Of a stretch of DNA of 64,000 nucleotides, positions 1 to 9,246 are shown piece after piece. The stretch is from Ferruginibacter sp. (GTDB lineage: Bacteria > Bacteroidota > Bacteroidia > Chitinophagales > Chitinophagaceae). The translations under genes and the position numbers were made by a program. Numbering within the stretch: the first letter of the stretch is position 1; each line of letters opens with the position of its first letter. The DNA is taken from contig JAURKC010000008.1 in the NCBI GenBank assembly GCA_030831945.1, forward strand, positions 62,001-126,000. Direction: 5' to 3'. The notes beneath the pieces were generated by a model that did no database searches, was not told the DNA's origin, and saw only the letters and a program-made list of their open reading frames with translations.

Positions 1-51
1 ATGATAACAATGGCATTTCTATTATTGCTAGTTTTTTGCATTTTACTATAG
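1..51 (+). CDS. possible 3' end of a membrane-protein gene, cut by the window edge
   Basis: Frame 1 is open from the first base to a TAG at 49-51 and encodes about 16 mostly hydrophobic residues (Leu, Ile, Val, Phe). This could be the last transmembrane segment of a gene that begins before the window, or chance in AT-rich DNA. Bases 52-249, up to the CBM9-like gene, show no other convincing gene, hairpin or RNA. Confidence 0.25.
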   Translation: MITMAFLLLLVFCILL

Positions 52-249
52 ATTTAAAAATAAATATACGGGATTATCTATTATCGTATTAGAACTGTCA
101 GTTATCTGTGGGTAAGTTAAGTGCTAGCTTGCTTCAGCTTTAAGAACTCAATATTAATTTAACTGTAACTTCGGATTAGAAATGGCTAGGGGTATAGTGT
201 TTCGGTCGTTATGTTTTTCGAATGAGTCAACTTAAAATTGCATTCTCCA

Positions 250-891
250 ATGAATAGGGTATCAGTTTCAAATATTAAAAAAATGGCATATGAAGATCCT
301 CTAGATGGGTTGTCATCTTTGCTGAATGGAATAGCAGTCCAAAAAATTAGTCATACACCTTGGAAAAATTTCCCCTACCAGCCAGCGGTGAGCGTAGCTA
401 TTGCGCATAATGAAGCGGCTATTTTTTTAAAATATTTTGTGACAGAGAATGCTATTCGGGCGGTAAATAGTGAAATTAATTCAGCTGTTTGGGAGGATAG
501 TTGTGTAGAGTTTTTTATTCATTTTAATGATGATAAAGGCTATTATAATTTTGAATTTAATTGTATCGGCACCCCATTAGTCGGATTTGGTAAATCTAGA
601 TCTGAAAGGGATTGGTTAGCTAAAGAAATAGTAGGGACTATTCAAACGGAAAGTTTTATTAGTAAACTTAAAAAAGAGCAATCAGTTGATTGGGAATTAT
701 CGGTGGCCATTCCATTGAGTGTATTTATTCATCATTCTTTTTCATCCCTTTCGGGTAAAGAGGGAAGGGCAAATTTTTATAAGTGCGGTGATCAATTACC
801 AGTACCACATTTTGTAGCTTGGAATAATATTCAATCAGCAGAACCTAATTTTCATTTACCAGAATTTTTCGGTGAAATTTATTTTCAATAA
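250..891 (+). CDS. carbohydrate-binding family 9-like protein
   Basis: About 213 residues with no signal peptide. The pattern AVWEDSCVEFF (near residue 80) followed by YYNFEFNCIGT and GFGKSR is typical of the CBM9-like (DOMON-related beta-sandwich) proteins of Bacteroidota, related to the sugar-binding module of xylanases. It ends with the family's usual aromatic tail, PEFFGEIYF. No catalytic domain is attached, so the role is at most sugar or ligand binding, and the ligand is unknown. The frame can be read from a TTG at 238; the ATG at 250 is preferred. It stands alone, with a 271-base gap before the GH109 gene in which I see only AT-rich sequence and probably the promoter of the glycan cluster. 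Confidence 0.7.
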   Translation: MNRVSVSNIKKMAYEDPLDGLSSLLNGIAVQKISHTPWKNFPYQPAVSVAIAHNEAAIFLKYFVTENAIRAVNSEINSAVWEDSCVEFFIHFNDDKGYYNFEFNCIGTPLVGFGKSRSERDWLAKEIVGTIQTESFISKLKKEQSVDWELSVAIPLSVFIHHSFSSLSGKEGRANFYKCGDQLPVPHFVAWNNIQSAEPNFHLPEFFGEIYFQ

Positions 892-1162
892 ATAACTTTT
901 GAAAGATCGGTAGCATTTTCAATTGAATAATAATTTCTCGATAAAATTTGAATAGCTAGTCCTACCAAAGTTTTATATTAAATATTATTTAGGTATGTAC
1001 TTTCATTTTGTTTGATTTTTTGAAAACGCTACAGTGGATTGGATTAAAAACTATAGTAAAATCAATTGTAGGTTGGATTAAGTGTTAAAAATTGTATTTT
1101 CGACTATCATAATTTAATTAATCATTCGTCATCTTCTGAAATCTTAAAAATTTATATTCATC

Positions 1163-2497
1163 ATGAACAGAAAAAATTTTGTAAAAAATAGTGGTATGGC
1201 AGCAGCCTCCATCGCAATTTGGCCAGGTAGTAATTTATCAGCAATGTCTGCAGATCAAAAGGTTAAAATAGCTATCATTGGTGTTGGAGGTAGAGGTCAG
1301 GGACATCTAGAGCTTGCATTAAGGAGACAAGATGTAGAGGTTGTAGCAATTTGTGATGTTGATGAGCAAATGCTTAATGGTGCAAAAAAAATCGTTACTA
1401 AGAGTGGTAAGAAGATGCCTCAAATTTATACAGGTGATAATTATGCTTGGAAGAATTTATTAGAAAAAGAAAAATTAGATGGCGTCATTGTAGTCACTCC
1501 ATGGGAATGGCACAAACCAATGGTAATTGGTTCAATTGAAGCCGGAATAAAATATGTGGCTACAGAAGTAGTATTGGGAATTACCTTACAGGATCATTGG
1601 GATGTAGTTAAGGCAGCAGAAAAACATCATGCACAAGTTATGATGCTTGAAAATGTTTGTTATCGTCGAGATGTGATGGCGATTTTAAATATGATTCGTC
1701 AAGATGTTTTCGGAGAAATTATTCACCTTCAAGGAGGATATCAACATGATTTACGTGAAGTGAAATTTACCAATGGCGTAGAGTTTGGAGAGAAAGGTTA
1801 TTCAGAAGCCAAGTGGCGGACAGAACATTCTGTTCATCGTAATGGTGACATATATCCTACTCATGGTGTAGGACCACTTGCTACTTATATTAATATTAAT
1901 AGAGGTAATCGTTTCACTAGTTTGAATTCATTTTCTTCTAAGGCAAGAGGGTTGCATAATCAAATCATTAAAAAAGGAGGGATTAAACATCCGAATGCTA
2001 AAGTTGAATTTAAATTAGGTGATGTAGTGACCACACAAATTAATTGTGCCAATGGAGAAACAGTTTTATTACAACATGATACTAATTTACCTCGTCCCTA
2101 TTCTTTAGGATTTCGTGTACAAGGCACTAACGGAATATGGATGGATGTAAATAATGGAATCTATATTGAAGGAAAGGCTGCCAAACCACACCAATGGGAT
2201 TCCGCTACCGAGTGGCTTAAAAAATATGATCATCCACTTTGGGTAAGATGGACAAAGGAAACTGAAGGTGCAGGACATGGTGGAATGGATTTCTTTGTAA
2301 TTCATGCCTTTATCGAATCCATCAAGCGTCAGGTGCCAACACCTCAGGATGTTTATGATGCAGCTGCCTGGAGTGCTATCACTCCATTGAGTGAACAGTC
2401 TATTGCATTGGGTAATGAAACAGTTGATTTCCCTGATTTCACTAGCGGTGATTGGATGTATCGCAAACCTTCCTTTGCATTAACAGATGCTTTTTAA
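1163..2497 (+). CDS. GH109-type alpha-N-acetylgalactosaminidase (Gfo/Idh/MocA fold)
   Basis: 444 residues. The N-terminus MNRKNFVKNSGMAAASIAI resembles a Tat or Tat-like signal of exported Bacteroidota oxidoreductases. It is followed by a Rossmann nucleotide-binding motif (IIGVGGRGQGHL, about residues 38-50) and then blocks I associate with GH109: HSVHRNGDIYPTHGVGP, YININRGNRF and GAGHGGMDFFV. GH109 enzymes cleave terminal alpha-GalNAc by an NAD-dependent redox mechanism, as first shown for a blood-group-A-converting enzyme of about the same length. Export implies periplasmic action. It leads a tight run with a sugar kinase (26-base gap) and a GH31 gene, which supports amino-sugar glycan breakdown. 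Gfo/Idh/MocA relatives include many other sugar oxidoreductases, so the exact linkage is inferred. Confidence 0.8.
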   Translation: MNRKNFVKNSGMAAASIAIWPGSNLSAMSADQKVKIAIIGVGGRGQGHLELALRRQDVEVVAICDVDEQMLNGAKKIVTKSGKKMPQIYTGDNYAWKNLLEKEKLDGVIVVTPWEWHKPMVIGSIEAGIKYVATEVVLGITLQDHWDVVKAAEKHHAQVMMLENVCYRRDVMAILNMIRQDVFGEIIHLQGGYQHDLREVKFTNGVEFGEKGYSEAKWRTEHSVHRNGDIYPTHGVGPLATYININRGNRFTSLNSFSSKARGLHNQIIKKGGIKHPNAKVEFKLGDVVTTQINCANGETVLLQHDTNLPRPYSLGFRVQGTNGIWMDVNNGIYIEGKAAKPHQWDSATEWLKKYDHPLWVRWTKETEGAGHGGMDFFVIHAFIESIKRQVPTPQDVYDAAAWSAITPLSEQSIALGNETVDFPDFTSGDWMYRKPSFALTDAF

Positions 2498-2523
2498 TAA
2501 TGGAAGTCTAAAATTGTAGAAGG

Positions 2524-3579
2524 ATGAATATTTTGGAATCAGTGTTGCCTTCTTTTGGTTTTCATGATGACTCAATAAACTTGATTCCATTTGGTGGAGG
2601 CTTGATTAATAATACTTGGAAGGTTTCTGAAAACGGAAAGGAATATATTTTGCAGCGGGTAAATGATAATGTATTTACTAAACCTCATAATATCGCTTCC
2701 AATATTCGGTTGATTGCTGATTATTTTAAAGCGAATTGGCCAAACTACCATTTTGTTGCGCCCTTGTCTACCATTCAAGGCGATGATCTTTTATATATTC
2801 CGTCTTCTGGGTATTATAGAATGTTTCCTTTTGTAGCTGGGTCTCATGCTAAGCAGGTAGGTGAAAATCCTAATCAGGCTTATGAAGCGGCACTACAATT
2901 TGGAAGATTTACTCGACTACTTTCTAAACTGGATATTTCAAATCTTAGTATTACCATTCCTTCTTTTCATGATCTTGGTCTGCGATATGAACAATTTTTA
3001 ACTGCATTAGAAAACGGGAATAAAGAAAGGATGGCTGCTGCTAAGGATGTAATTGAGCAGGTGGTGAAATATCAATCCATCGTATCGGTATACACTGCTA
3101 TGCTTTCTGATCCTGCCTTTAAAAGGAGGGTTACCCATCACGATACTAAAATTAGTAATGTACTTTTTGATAATCAGGATAAAGGTTTGTGCGTAATTGA
3201 TCTAGACACAGTGATGCCTGGATATTTTATTAGTGATGTAGGTGATATGCTTCGCACCTATCTATGTCCTGTTAGCGAGGAAGAAAAAGATTTCAGTAAA
3301 ATTATAGTCAGAGATGAATTTTACAAGGCGATAATTAATGGCTATAAAGAAGAAATGAAGCATGAATTAACTGAAAAAGAAAATAAATATTTTTTTTATG
3401 CAGGTAAGTTTATGATTTATATGCAGGCACTCAGATTTATAACAGATCATATCAATGATGATATTTATTATGGAGCAAAATATGAAGGTCAAAACTTAGT
3501 AAGAGCCTCCAATCAAATGGTCTTATTACAGCGGTATTTAGAAAAAGAAAATGATTTGGGTACTTACGGCGAAGTATAA
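2524..3579 (+). CDS. phosphotransferase-family sugar kinase, N-acetylhexosamine 1-kinase-like
   Basis: 351 residues, cytoplasmic, no signal peptide. It has the aminoglycoside-phosphotransferase/choline-kinase fold: an N-terminal lobe with GGGLINNTWKV and EYILQRVN, the catalytic loop THHDTKISNVLFD (Asp207) and the metal-binding segment VIDLDTVMPG (Asp226, Asp228). The HxDTKxxNVxxD loop matches NahK, which phosphorylates GalNAc and GlcNAc at C1 in the bifidobacterial galacto/lacto-N-biose pathway. It lies 26 bases after the GH109 gene and 19 bases before GH31, so the three are probably co-transcribed. Phosphorylating the GalNAc released by GH109 is a sensible role. Family membership is firm; the substrate is inferred from motif and neighbours. 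Confidence 0.72.
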   Translation: MNILESVLPSFGFHDDSINLIPFGGGLINNTWKVSENGKEYILQRVNDNVFTKPHNIASNIRLIADYFKANWPNYHFVAPLSTIQGDDLLYIPSSGYYRMFPFVAGSHAKQVGENPNQAYEAALQFGRFTRLLSKLDISNLSITIPSFHDLGLRYEQFLTALENGNKERMAAAKDVIEQVVKYQSIVSVYTAMLSDPAFKRRVTHHDTKISNVLFDNQDKGLCVIDLDTVMPGYFISDVGDMLRTYLCPVSEEEKDFSKIIVRDEFYKAIINGYKEEMKHELTEKENKYFFYAGKFMIYMQALRFITDHINDDIYYGAKYEGQNLVRASNQMVLLQRYLEKENDLGTYGEV

Positions 3580-3598
3580 ATTTTATTAAATAAAGAGT

Positions 3599-5731
3599 AT
3601 GAAAAATTTGCTTGTTTTATTTTTGTTTCTTTCATGTAACTCAGTAATCGCACAACCCAATATTGCATGGAAATCAGTTGCACCAGGTGTTTGGAGTGCT
3701 AAAGTGGGTAAACCTGATCCCTTTAATTTTTATACTGCTATCCAAACAAAGCCGCGAATAGGCGCTTTGCAATTAATGGAAGCTGTTAATTTTCCTCTCC
3801 CTGAAAATGATATAAAAGCTACTATTATTGATGGAAAAACATATTTGCATTTCCCATTGGATAGTAGCGAAAAGATTTTTGGGTTGGGTTTAAATTTCAA
3901 AACAGTAGAACAGCGTGGTCGGATTATGCGTTTGCATATGGATCATTATGGTGGACAAGACAATGGTCGAAATCATGCTCCTGTTCCATTTTATATTTCT
4001 TCAAAAGGGTATGGTGTTTTAATAAATGCTGCAAGATATATTGATGTATGGGTAGGTACTGCTGTTGAAAAGGATAGTAAGCATCCTCCAGTTATTAGAG
4101 ATAGAAATACGGATAGGAAATGGAGTGCTAGTCCTTATTCAGATAATATTGAAATATTAATTCCTGCAGCAGGTGCTGAGCTTATTGTTTTTGGTGGCCC
4201 TACTCCTTTGGATGCAGTGCGTCGATATAATTTGTTTAATGGAGGAGGCTGCCTACCTCCCAAATGGGGATTAGGCTTTTGGCATCGTACGCCAACTCTT
4301 TACAGCGAAATAGATGTAATAAATGAAGTAAAAGAATATGCAGCGCATCAGTTTCCATTAACGGTAATTGGACTTGAACCTGGCTGGCAAAGCAAAGCTT
4401 ATCCCTGTACTTATGAATGGGATAAAGGGAGATTTCCTCATCCTGAAGTATTAATGGACAGTCTAAAAAATAGAGGAGTTTATGCTAATCTATGGATGAA
4501 TCCTTTTATCTCTCCTGATGGAGAATTGTATAAACCAATCCTGCCTTATACTGCTTCTCATACTGTGTGGACAGGGGTGGTACCTGATTATTCAATGCCT
4601 CAAGTACAAAAATTAGTTGCTCAACATTTTACAAAATATTTATTGAGTAAAGGGGTAAGTGGATTTAAAATGGACGAGAATGATGGCTACGATAATTGGC
4701 TTTGGCCTGATGTAACCAGATTTCCTTCAGGAAATTCTGCCGAACAAATGCGCCAAACTTATGCGATGATGATGCAGCAAGTGACTGCTAATTTATATCG
4801 CCAAAAAAATACTCGAACCTATGGTTTGGTAAGAGGATCAAATGCAGGGGCTTCTTCTTTTCCTTATGTGATATACAATGATTATTATAGTCATCCTGAT
4901 TTCATAACGGCAATGATTAATAGCTCCTTTATTGGTGTTCTTTGGACACCCGAAGTAAGAGGTTCCGCATCATCTGAAGAGTGGTTAAGAAGAATGCAAA
5001 CAGTATGTTTTTCTCCATTAGCAATGATTAATGCTTGGTCTGATGGAACTAAACCATGGTCATTTCCTGAAGTTGAAAAGCAGGTACAAGATATTGCTAA
5101 TCTAAGAATGCAATTGATACCTTATCTCTATACAAACTATGCTGACTATGCTTTTTATGGTACACCACCCATTAAAGCGATGAATTTAGTTCCAGGTTTT
5201 AATGTGAACGCTACCATTGAAAATGGAAAACTTAATTCTGTAGATAACCCTTATGCTAAAGCTATTAAGCATGAAATAAAGGATCAGTTTATGGTGGGGG
5301 ATGATCTATTAGTAGCCCCTTTATTTGCAGGTCAAAAAAGTAGAAAGGTGGTATTGCCAAAAGGGAAATGGTATGATTTTTATACTGGAAAATTGGCGGG
5401 TGAAGAAGAGGTTTTAACCATTGCACCAGGCCTAGATATCATACCTGTTTATGTTCGTGATGGAGGGATTATACCAATGACTCCTTCTGTTTTAAGTATT
5501 GGGAAAGGAAAATTGCCAGTTGAAGTCAGGTACTATGGTCAAAAAGAAAGTTCCTTTCAATTGTACGATGACGATGGCGAAAGTTTTGATTATGAAAAAG
5601 GTAAATTCACTAGAATTACTTTGTCAGTAAAAAAAGATACTGCCGGAGTACTTCAAGGTGCTGTTTCTATTCCTTCGGGCGCAAGGGTTTGGTCTTACGG
5701 TGATTTTAATTGGCACTTTATGACTCAATAA
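3599..5731 (+). CDS. exported glycoside hydrolase family 31 enzyme
   Basis: 710 residues with a signal peptide (MKNLLVLFLFLSCNSVIAQ). It has an N-terminal beta-sandwich, a GH31 TIM barrel and C-terminal beta domains ending in the DDDGESFDYEKG block. The likely nucleophile is Asp359 in GFKMDEND and the likely acid/base is Asp428 in IYNDYY. The usual alpha-glucosidase signature WxDMNEP is absent, replaced by the KMDEND form, so this is not a standard alpha-glucosidase. GH31 includes alpha-glucosidases, alpha-xylosidases, alpha-galactosidases, sulfoquinovosidases and alpha-N-acetylgalactosaminidases. Its place after GH109 and a hexosamine-kinase-like gene makes an alpha-GalNAc or related substrate plausible, but the specificity is not readable from sequence alone. 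Confidence 0.85.
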   Translation: MKNLLVLFLFLSCNSVIAQPNIAWKSVAPGVWSAKVGKPDPFNFYTAIQTKPRIGALQLMEAVNFPLPENDIKATIIDGKTYLHFPLDSSEKIFGLGLNFKTVEQRGRIMRLHMDHYGGQDNGRNHAPVPFYISSKGYGVLINAARYIDVWVGTAVEKDSKHPPVIRDRNTDRKWSASPYSDNIEILIPAAGAELIVFGGPTPLDAVRRYNLFNGGGCLPPKWGLGFWHRTPTLYSEIDVINEVKEYAAHQFPLTVIGLEPGWQSKAYPCTYEWDKGRFPHPEVLMDSLKNRGVYANLWMNPFISPDGELYKPILPYTASHTVWTGVVPDYSMPQVQKLVAQHFTKYLLSKGVSGFKMDENDGYDNWLWPDVTRFPSGNSAEQMRQTYAMMMQQVTANLYRQKNTRTYGLVRGSNAGASSFPYVIYNDYYSHPDFITAMINSSFIGVLWTPEVRGSASSEEWLRRMQTVCFSPLAMINAWSDGTKPWSFPEVEKQVQDIANLRMQLIPYLYTNYADYAFYGTPPIKAMNLVPGFNVNATIENGKLNSVDNPYAKAIKHEIKDQFMVGDDLLVAPLFAGQKSRKVVLPKGKWYDFYTGKLAGEEEVLTIAPGLDIIPVYVRDGGIIPMTPSVLSIGKGKLPVEVRYYGQKESSFQLYDDDGESFDYEKGKFTRITLSVKKDTAGVLQGAVSIPSGARVWSYGDFNWHFMTQ

Positions 5732-5855
5732 AGGATTGGGTTACGAATAGATCATTACTACCTATTTTGAAAATTATACATTATGTAGTTTGGTTTAAAA
5801 AAAATATCTGATATTTATAAAAATTATTATTTATAAGTTCTAAATTCATCCTATA

Positions 5856-5872
5856 TTTTAATCGGATTAAAA
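5856..5872. promoter_or_regulatory. 17-bp perfect palindrome, candidate operator
   Basis: TTTTAATCGGATTAAAA is perfectly symmetrical (8 + 1 + 8) and lies 25 bases before the ATG of the GH20 gene, in the only long gap (165 bases) of the glycan cluster. Its core, TAATCGGATTA, recurs at 10515-10525 just before another gene of the cluster. A dimeric repressor or activator of this regulon could bind here; which one is not visible. Confidence 0.5.
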
Positions 5873-5896
5873 GTATCATCAATAAAAATCGAAGCC

Positions 5897-7540
5897 ATGT
5901 TAAAATCAGTTACGCTTATTTGTACTTATGTTTTATGCTGTTCAGCGTTATTTGCTCAACAAATAAATATTATACCTCAGCCTTTATCTGTCATTACTAA
6001 AAAAGATAAATTTACTATTACCTCGGCTACTAAATTGGTGGTGAAAGATAAAAAAGATTATGCCACTGCTTCTTTTTTAAGTAAGTATTTGGAAGAATAT
6101 TATGGTATCAAATTGAAGCAAGTTTCTACTGACGCTGATAAAAGCATAACTATTTCAAGTGGTAATCAAGAAGATGGTCTTACGGCTTCTGCCTATAAGA
6201 TTCAATCTGGGACTAATGGTATTCAAATTTCTGGAAGTTCTGCAGTGGGAAGTTTTTATGGAATGCAAACATTGATACAATTGCTTCCTTTAGAAAAAAG
6301 TAAATCTTTAATTATTCCTGCGGTAGACATAGAAGATGAGCCACGTTTTGCTTATCGTGGTGCTATGTTGGACGTATGTCGTCATTTCTTTCCTGTTTCA
6401 TTTATTAAAAAATACATTGATTATCTAGCATTACATAAAATCAATTATTTCCATTGGCATTTAACTGAAGATCAAGGTTGGAGAATTGAAATTAAAAAGT
6501 ATCCTAATCTAACTAAGGTAGGTTCAAGGAGAAATGGTACCATTATAGGAAGGTATCCTGGAAAGGGAAGTGATAATACTGTAGATGAAGGTTTTTATAC
6601 TCAAGAGCAGGTGAAAGATATTGTTGCCTATGCAACGCAAAGATTTATAACGGTTATTCCAGAAATTGAAATGCCTGGACATAGTGGTGCTGCTATTGCT
6701 GCCTATCCTTTGTTGAGCAGTTTCCCAGACAATAAAACAGTTATTCCAGCTAATATGATTTCTAATAAAAGTAAACTTGAATTAGAATCTGGAAGAGTAA
6801 AATTAGTTCAAGAAACTTGGGGAGTGCATACTGATGTATACGCTCCTACAGAATATACTTTTAAATTTTTAGAAGATGTATTAGATGAGGTGATTGCATT
6901 ATTTCCTTCAAAATATATCCATATTGGTGGGGATGAATGTCCAAAAGATGCTTGGAAAAAAAGTGAATTTTGTCAACAGATGATTAAAGAAAAAGGACTG
7001 AAGGATGAACATGGTTTACAAAGCTATTTTATTCAGCGAATTGAAAAATATATCAATAAAAAAGGAAGGACATTGATCGGTTGGGATGAAATATTGGAAG
7101 GAGGTCTTGCGCCTAATGCCATAGTGATGAGTTGGAGAGGTGAGGAAGGAGGTATTGCTGCTGCAAAGGAAAATCATACAGTTATTATGACTCCTGGAAG
7201 TCATGTATACTTGGATAAAGCTCAAACAAAAAATATGGATTCAGTGACCATTGGTGGATTTTTACCATTTGAAAAAGTATATAGTTATGAGCCCGTTCCC
7301 AAAGAATTAAATGCTGAACAAGCAAATTATGTATTGGGTGCCCAGGGAAATTTATGGACTGAATATGTTGCCAATCCATCGAAAGCAGAGTATCAATTAT
7401 TCCCTCGCTTAAGTGCTTTGAGTGAAGTATTGTGGTCTACAAAGGAAAATAAGGATTGGCCTGCTTTTCAAGATAAAATGAAGGCGCAGTATGCAAGATA
7501 TAAAATTTGGGGAGCTAATTATTTTGAAGAAAAGAAATAG
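5897..7540 (+). CDS. exported beta-N-acetylhexosaminidase, GH20
   Basis: 547 residues. A signal peptide ends at about residue 21 (ALFAQ), then a GH20b alpha/beta domain (about 25-145) precedes the catalytic TIM barrel, which opens with FAYRGAMLDVCRHF. The catalytic pair Asp346-Glu347 lies in HIGGDECPKDAW; later blocks LIGWDEILEGG, VMSWRGEEGG and GAQGNLWTEYV complete the active site. The enzyme removes terminal beta-GlcNAc or beta-GalNAc by substrate-assisted catalysis, in the periplasm or at the cell surface. It sits behind the palindrome at 5856-5872 and before the sulfatase, in line with a sulfated, amino-sugar-rich substrate such as mucin-type O-glycan or glycosaminoglycan. Confidence 0.93.
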   Translation: MLKSVTLICTYVLCCSALFAQQINIIPQPLSVITKKDKFTITSATKLVVKDKKDYATASFLSKYLEEYYGIKLKQVSTDADKSITISSGNQEDGLTASAYKIQSGTNGIQISGSSAVGSFYGMQTLIQLLPLEKSKSLIIPAVDIEDEPRFAYRGAMLDVCRHFFPVSFIKKYIDYLALHKINYFHWHLTEDQGWRIEIKKYPNLTKVGSRRNGTIIGRYPGKGSDNTVDEGFYTQEQVKDIVAYATQRFITVIPEIEMPGHSGAAIAAYPLLSSFPDNKTVIPANMISNKSKLELESGRVKLVQETWGVHTDVYAPTEYTFKFLEDVLDEVIALFPSKYIHIGGDECPKDAWKKSEFCQQMIKEKGLKDEHGLQSYFIQRIEKYINKKGRTLIGWDEILEGGLAPNAIVMSWRGEEGGIAAAKENHTVIMTPGSHVYLDKAQTKNMDSVTIGGFLPFEKVYSYEPVPKELNAEQANYVLGAQGNLWTEYVANPSKAEYQLFPRLSALSEVLWSTKENKDWPAFQDKMKAQYARYKIWGANYFEEKK

Positions 7541-7603
7541 GTTAATCTACTGAACTGTTTCATTTTTAATTGCTATAGTACAATAGATTATAAAAAATAA
7601 AAA

Positions 7604-9118
7604 ATGAAACAGTTTTTTTTATTCTTATTGTTAGGATTTCGTATATCTCTTTATTCTCAAACTAGACCTAATATCATTGTATTTCTTGTAGATGATATGG
7701 GATGGCAAGATTGTTCTGTAAATTTTTGGAATCAGTCAACCTCTTTGAATAAAATTTATCATACGCCCAATATGGAGCGGTTGGCAAAGGAGGGAATGAA
7801 ATTTACCAATGCTTATTCGGCTCCTGTATGCACTCCTTCAAGATCGAGTATGCTTACTGGAGTGAATAGTACTCATCTTGGAATTACCAACTGGACATCT
7901 CCTTGGAAAAATAATAATACAGATAGTAAGGACGATCAACTGAGTCCGGCCGACTGGAATGTCAATGGATTAAGTCCAATTCCAGGTATAGAAAAAACTT
8001 ACTATGCAATACCTTTTCCTATCCTTTTAAAAGAAGCTGGATATTATACGATACATGTAGGTAAGGCTCATTGGGCATCAATGGGCACTCCTGGTGCCAA
8101 TCCATATAATATGGGTTTTATGGTGAATGTTTCTGGACATTCAGCTGGTCATCCGCAGAGTTATTATGGGAAAGATAATTATGGTAATATTCCAGGTAAA
8201 TCTACTGCTCAAGCTGTTCCTGATCTAGAAGAATATTTTGGAACAGATACTTTTTTAACCGAAGCCTTAACATTAGAAGCTATCAAAGCATTGGATGCTC
8301 CTATTCAAAATAAAAGCCCCTTTTATTTAAATATGGCCCATTATGCAATCCATACGCCTATTATGGCGGACCCTCGTTTTATTAAAAAATACTTGGAAAA
8401 GGGAATGGATAGTACAGAGGCAAAATACGCTTCTCTAATTGAGGGGATGGATAAAAGCTTGGGTGATATAATGAACTACTTGAAAGAAAAAAAAGTGGAT
8501 CACAATACAATTATTATTTTCATGAGTGATAATGGAGGGTTGAGTATTTCTCCACTTAGAGCAGGTAAAGAACATACTCAAAATCTACCGCTTAAGGCAG
8601 GAAAGGGTTCGGTATATGAAGGGGGTATTCGAGAACCGATGATTGTAAAGTGGCCGGGTGTTGTTCGAGGAAATTCAATAGCTAATCAATATGTAATGAT
8701 AGAAGATTTTTTTCCTACTATTTTACAAATGGCTGGAATTAAAAAATATAAATTACCTCAATCAATAGATGGTAAAAGTCTTCTTCCAATTTTGTCAAAT
8801 GCATCTTTTTCTGATTCTAGTAGATCCTTAATTTGGCATTATCCTAATAAATGGATTGATAAGGATGGACCTGGTATAAATTATTATAGTGCTATTAGAA
8901 AAGGAAATTGGAAAATGATTTACAGTATGCGGACAGGTAAGAAAGAATTGTATAACCTATCGGTTGATATAGGAGAAAATAATGATCTTTCAGAGCAGAA
9001 TACCGTTAAACTGAGGGAATTATCCACTTTGCTTTCTACTCAATTACGTCAATGGAAAGCTCCAATGCCTCGATTTAAAAAAACTGGTCAGCCAGTCCCT
9101 TTTCCAGATGGACTTTGA
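7604..9118 (+). CDS. exported sulfatase (type I, formylglycine-dependent)
   Basis: 504 residues with a short signal peptide followed by the sulfatase opening TRPNIIVFLVDDMGWQD, which supplies metal-binding aspartates. The formylglycine site is CTPSRSSMLTG with Cys76 as the residue to be converted; it needs an anaerobic-type or FGE maturase not in this window. The later SDNGG block and the C-terminal KLYNL-like segment (KKELYNLSVDIGENNDL) fit the arylsulfatase A-like S1 group. It lies 63 bases after the GH20 gene. In Bacteroidota such pairs desulfate and trim GalNAc/GlcNAc-containing glycans, which is the inferred role. The position of the sulfate it removes cannot be told from sequence alone. 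Confidence 0.9.
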   Translation: MKQFFLFLLLGFRISLYSQTRPNIIVFLVDDMGWQDCSVNFWNQSTSLNKIYHTPNMERLAKEGMKFTNAYSAPVCTPSRSSMLTGVNSTHLGITNWTSPWKNNNTDSKDDQLSPADWNVNGLSPIPGIEKTYYAIPFPILLKEAGYYTIHVGKAHWASMGTPGANPYNMGFMVNVSGHSAGHPQSYYGKDNYGNIPGKSTAQAVPDLEEYFGTDTFLTEALTLEAIKALDAPIQNKSPFYLNMAHYAIHTPIMADPRFIKKYLEKGMDSTEAKYASLIEGMDKSLGDIMNYLKEKKVDHNTIIIFMSDNGGLSISPLRAGKEHTQNLPLKAGKGSVYEGGIREPMIVKWPGVVRGNSIANQYVMIEDFFPTILQMAGIKKYKLPQSIDGKSLLPILSNASFSDSSRSLIWHYPNKWIDKDGPGINYYSAIRKGNWKMIYSMRTGKKELYNLSVDIGENNDLSEQNTVKLRELSTLLSTQLRQWKAPMPRFKKTGQPVPFPDGL

Positions 9119-9246
9119 TGAAATAATATGGTATGTAAAATAGACTTGGATAAATTAAATAAAAAGAGCTTTGAATAGTAAGTAAAGGTTCTTTAAAATA
9201 TATTTTCAGCTTGCTTGATAATTCTAAAACCAATAAAAAGCTATAC

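Noticed and set aside
1163..2497. Annotation as a plain inositol dehydrogenase (IolG)
   Set aside because: The exported N-terminus, the GH109-specific blocks and the glycosidase context fit GH109 better, and a cytoplasmic IolG is present at 19315.
9211..9246. TTG-started extension of the DUF6786-like lipoprotein
   Set aside because: It would put twelve polar residues before a clear SPII signal peptide; the ATG at 9247 gives a normal lipoprotein.
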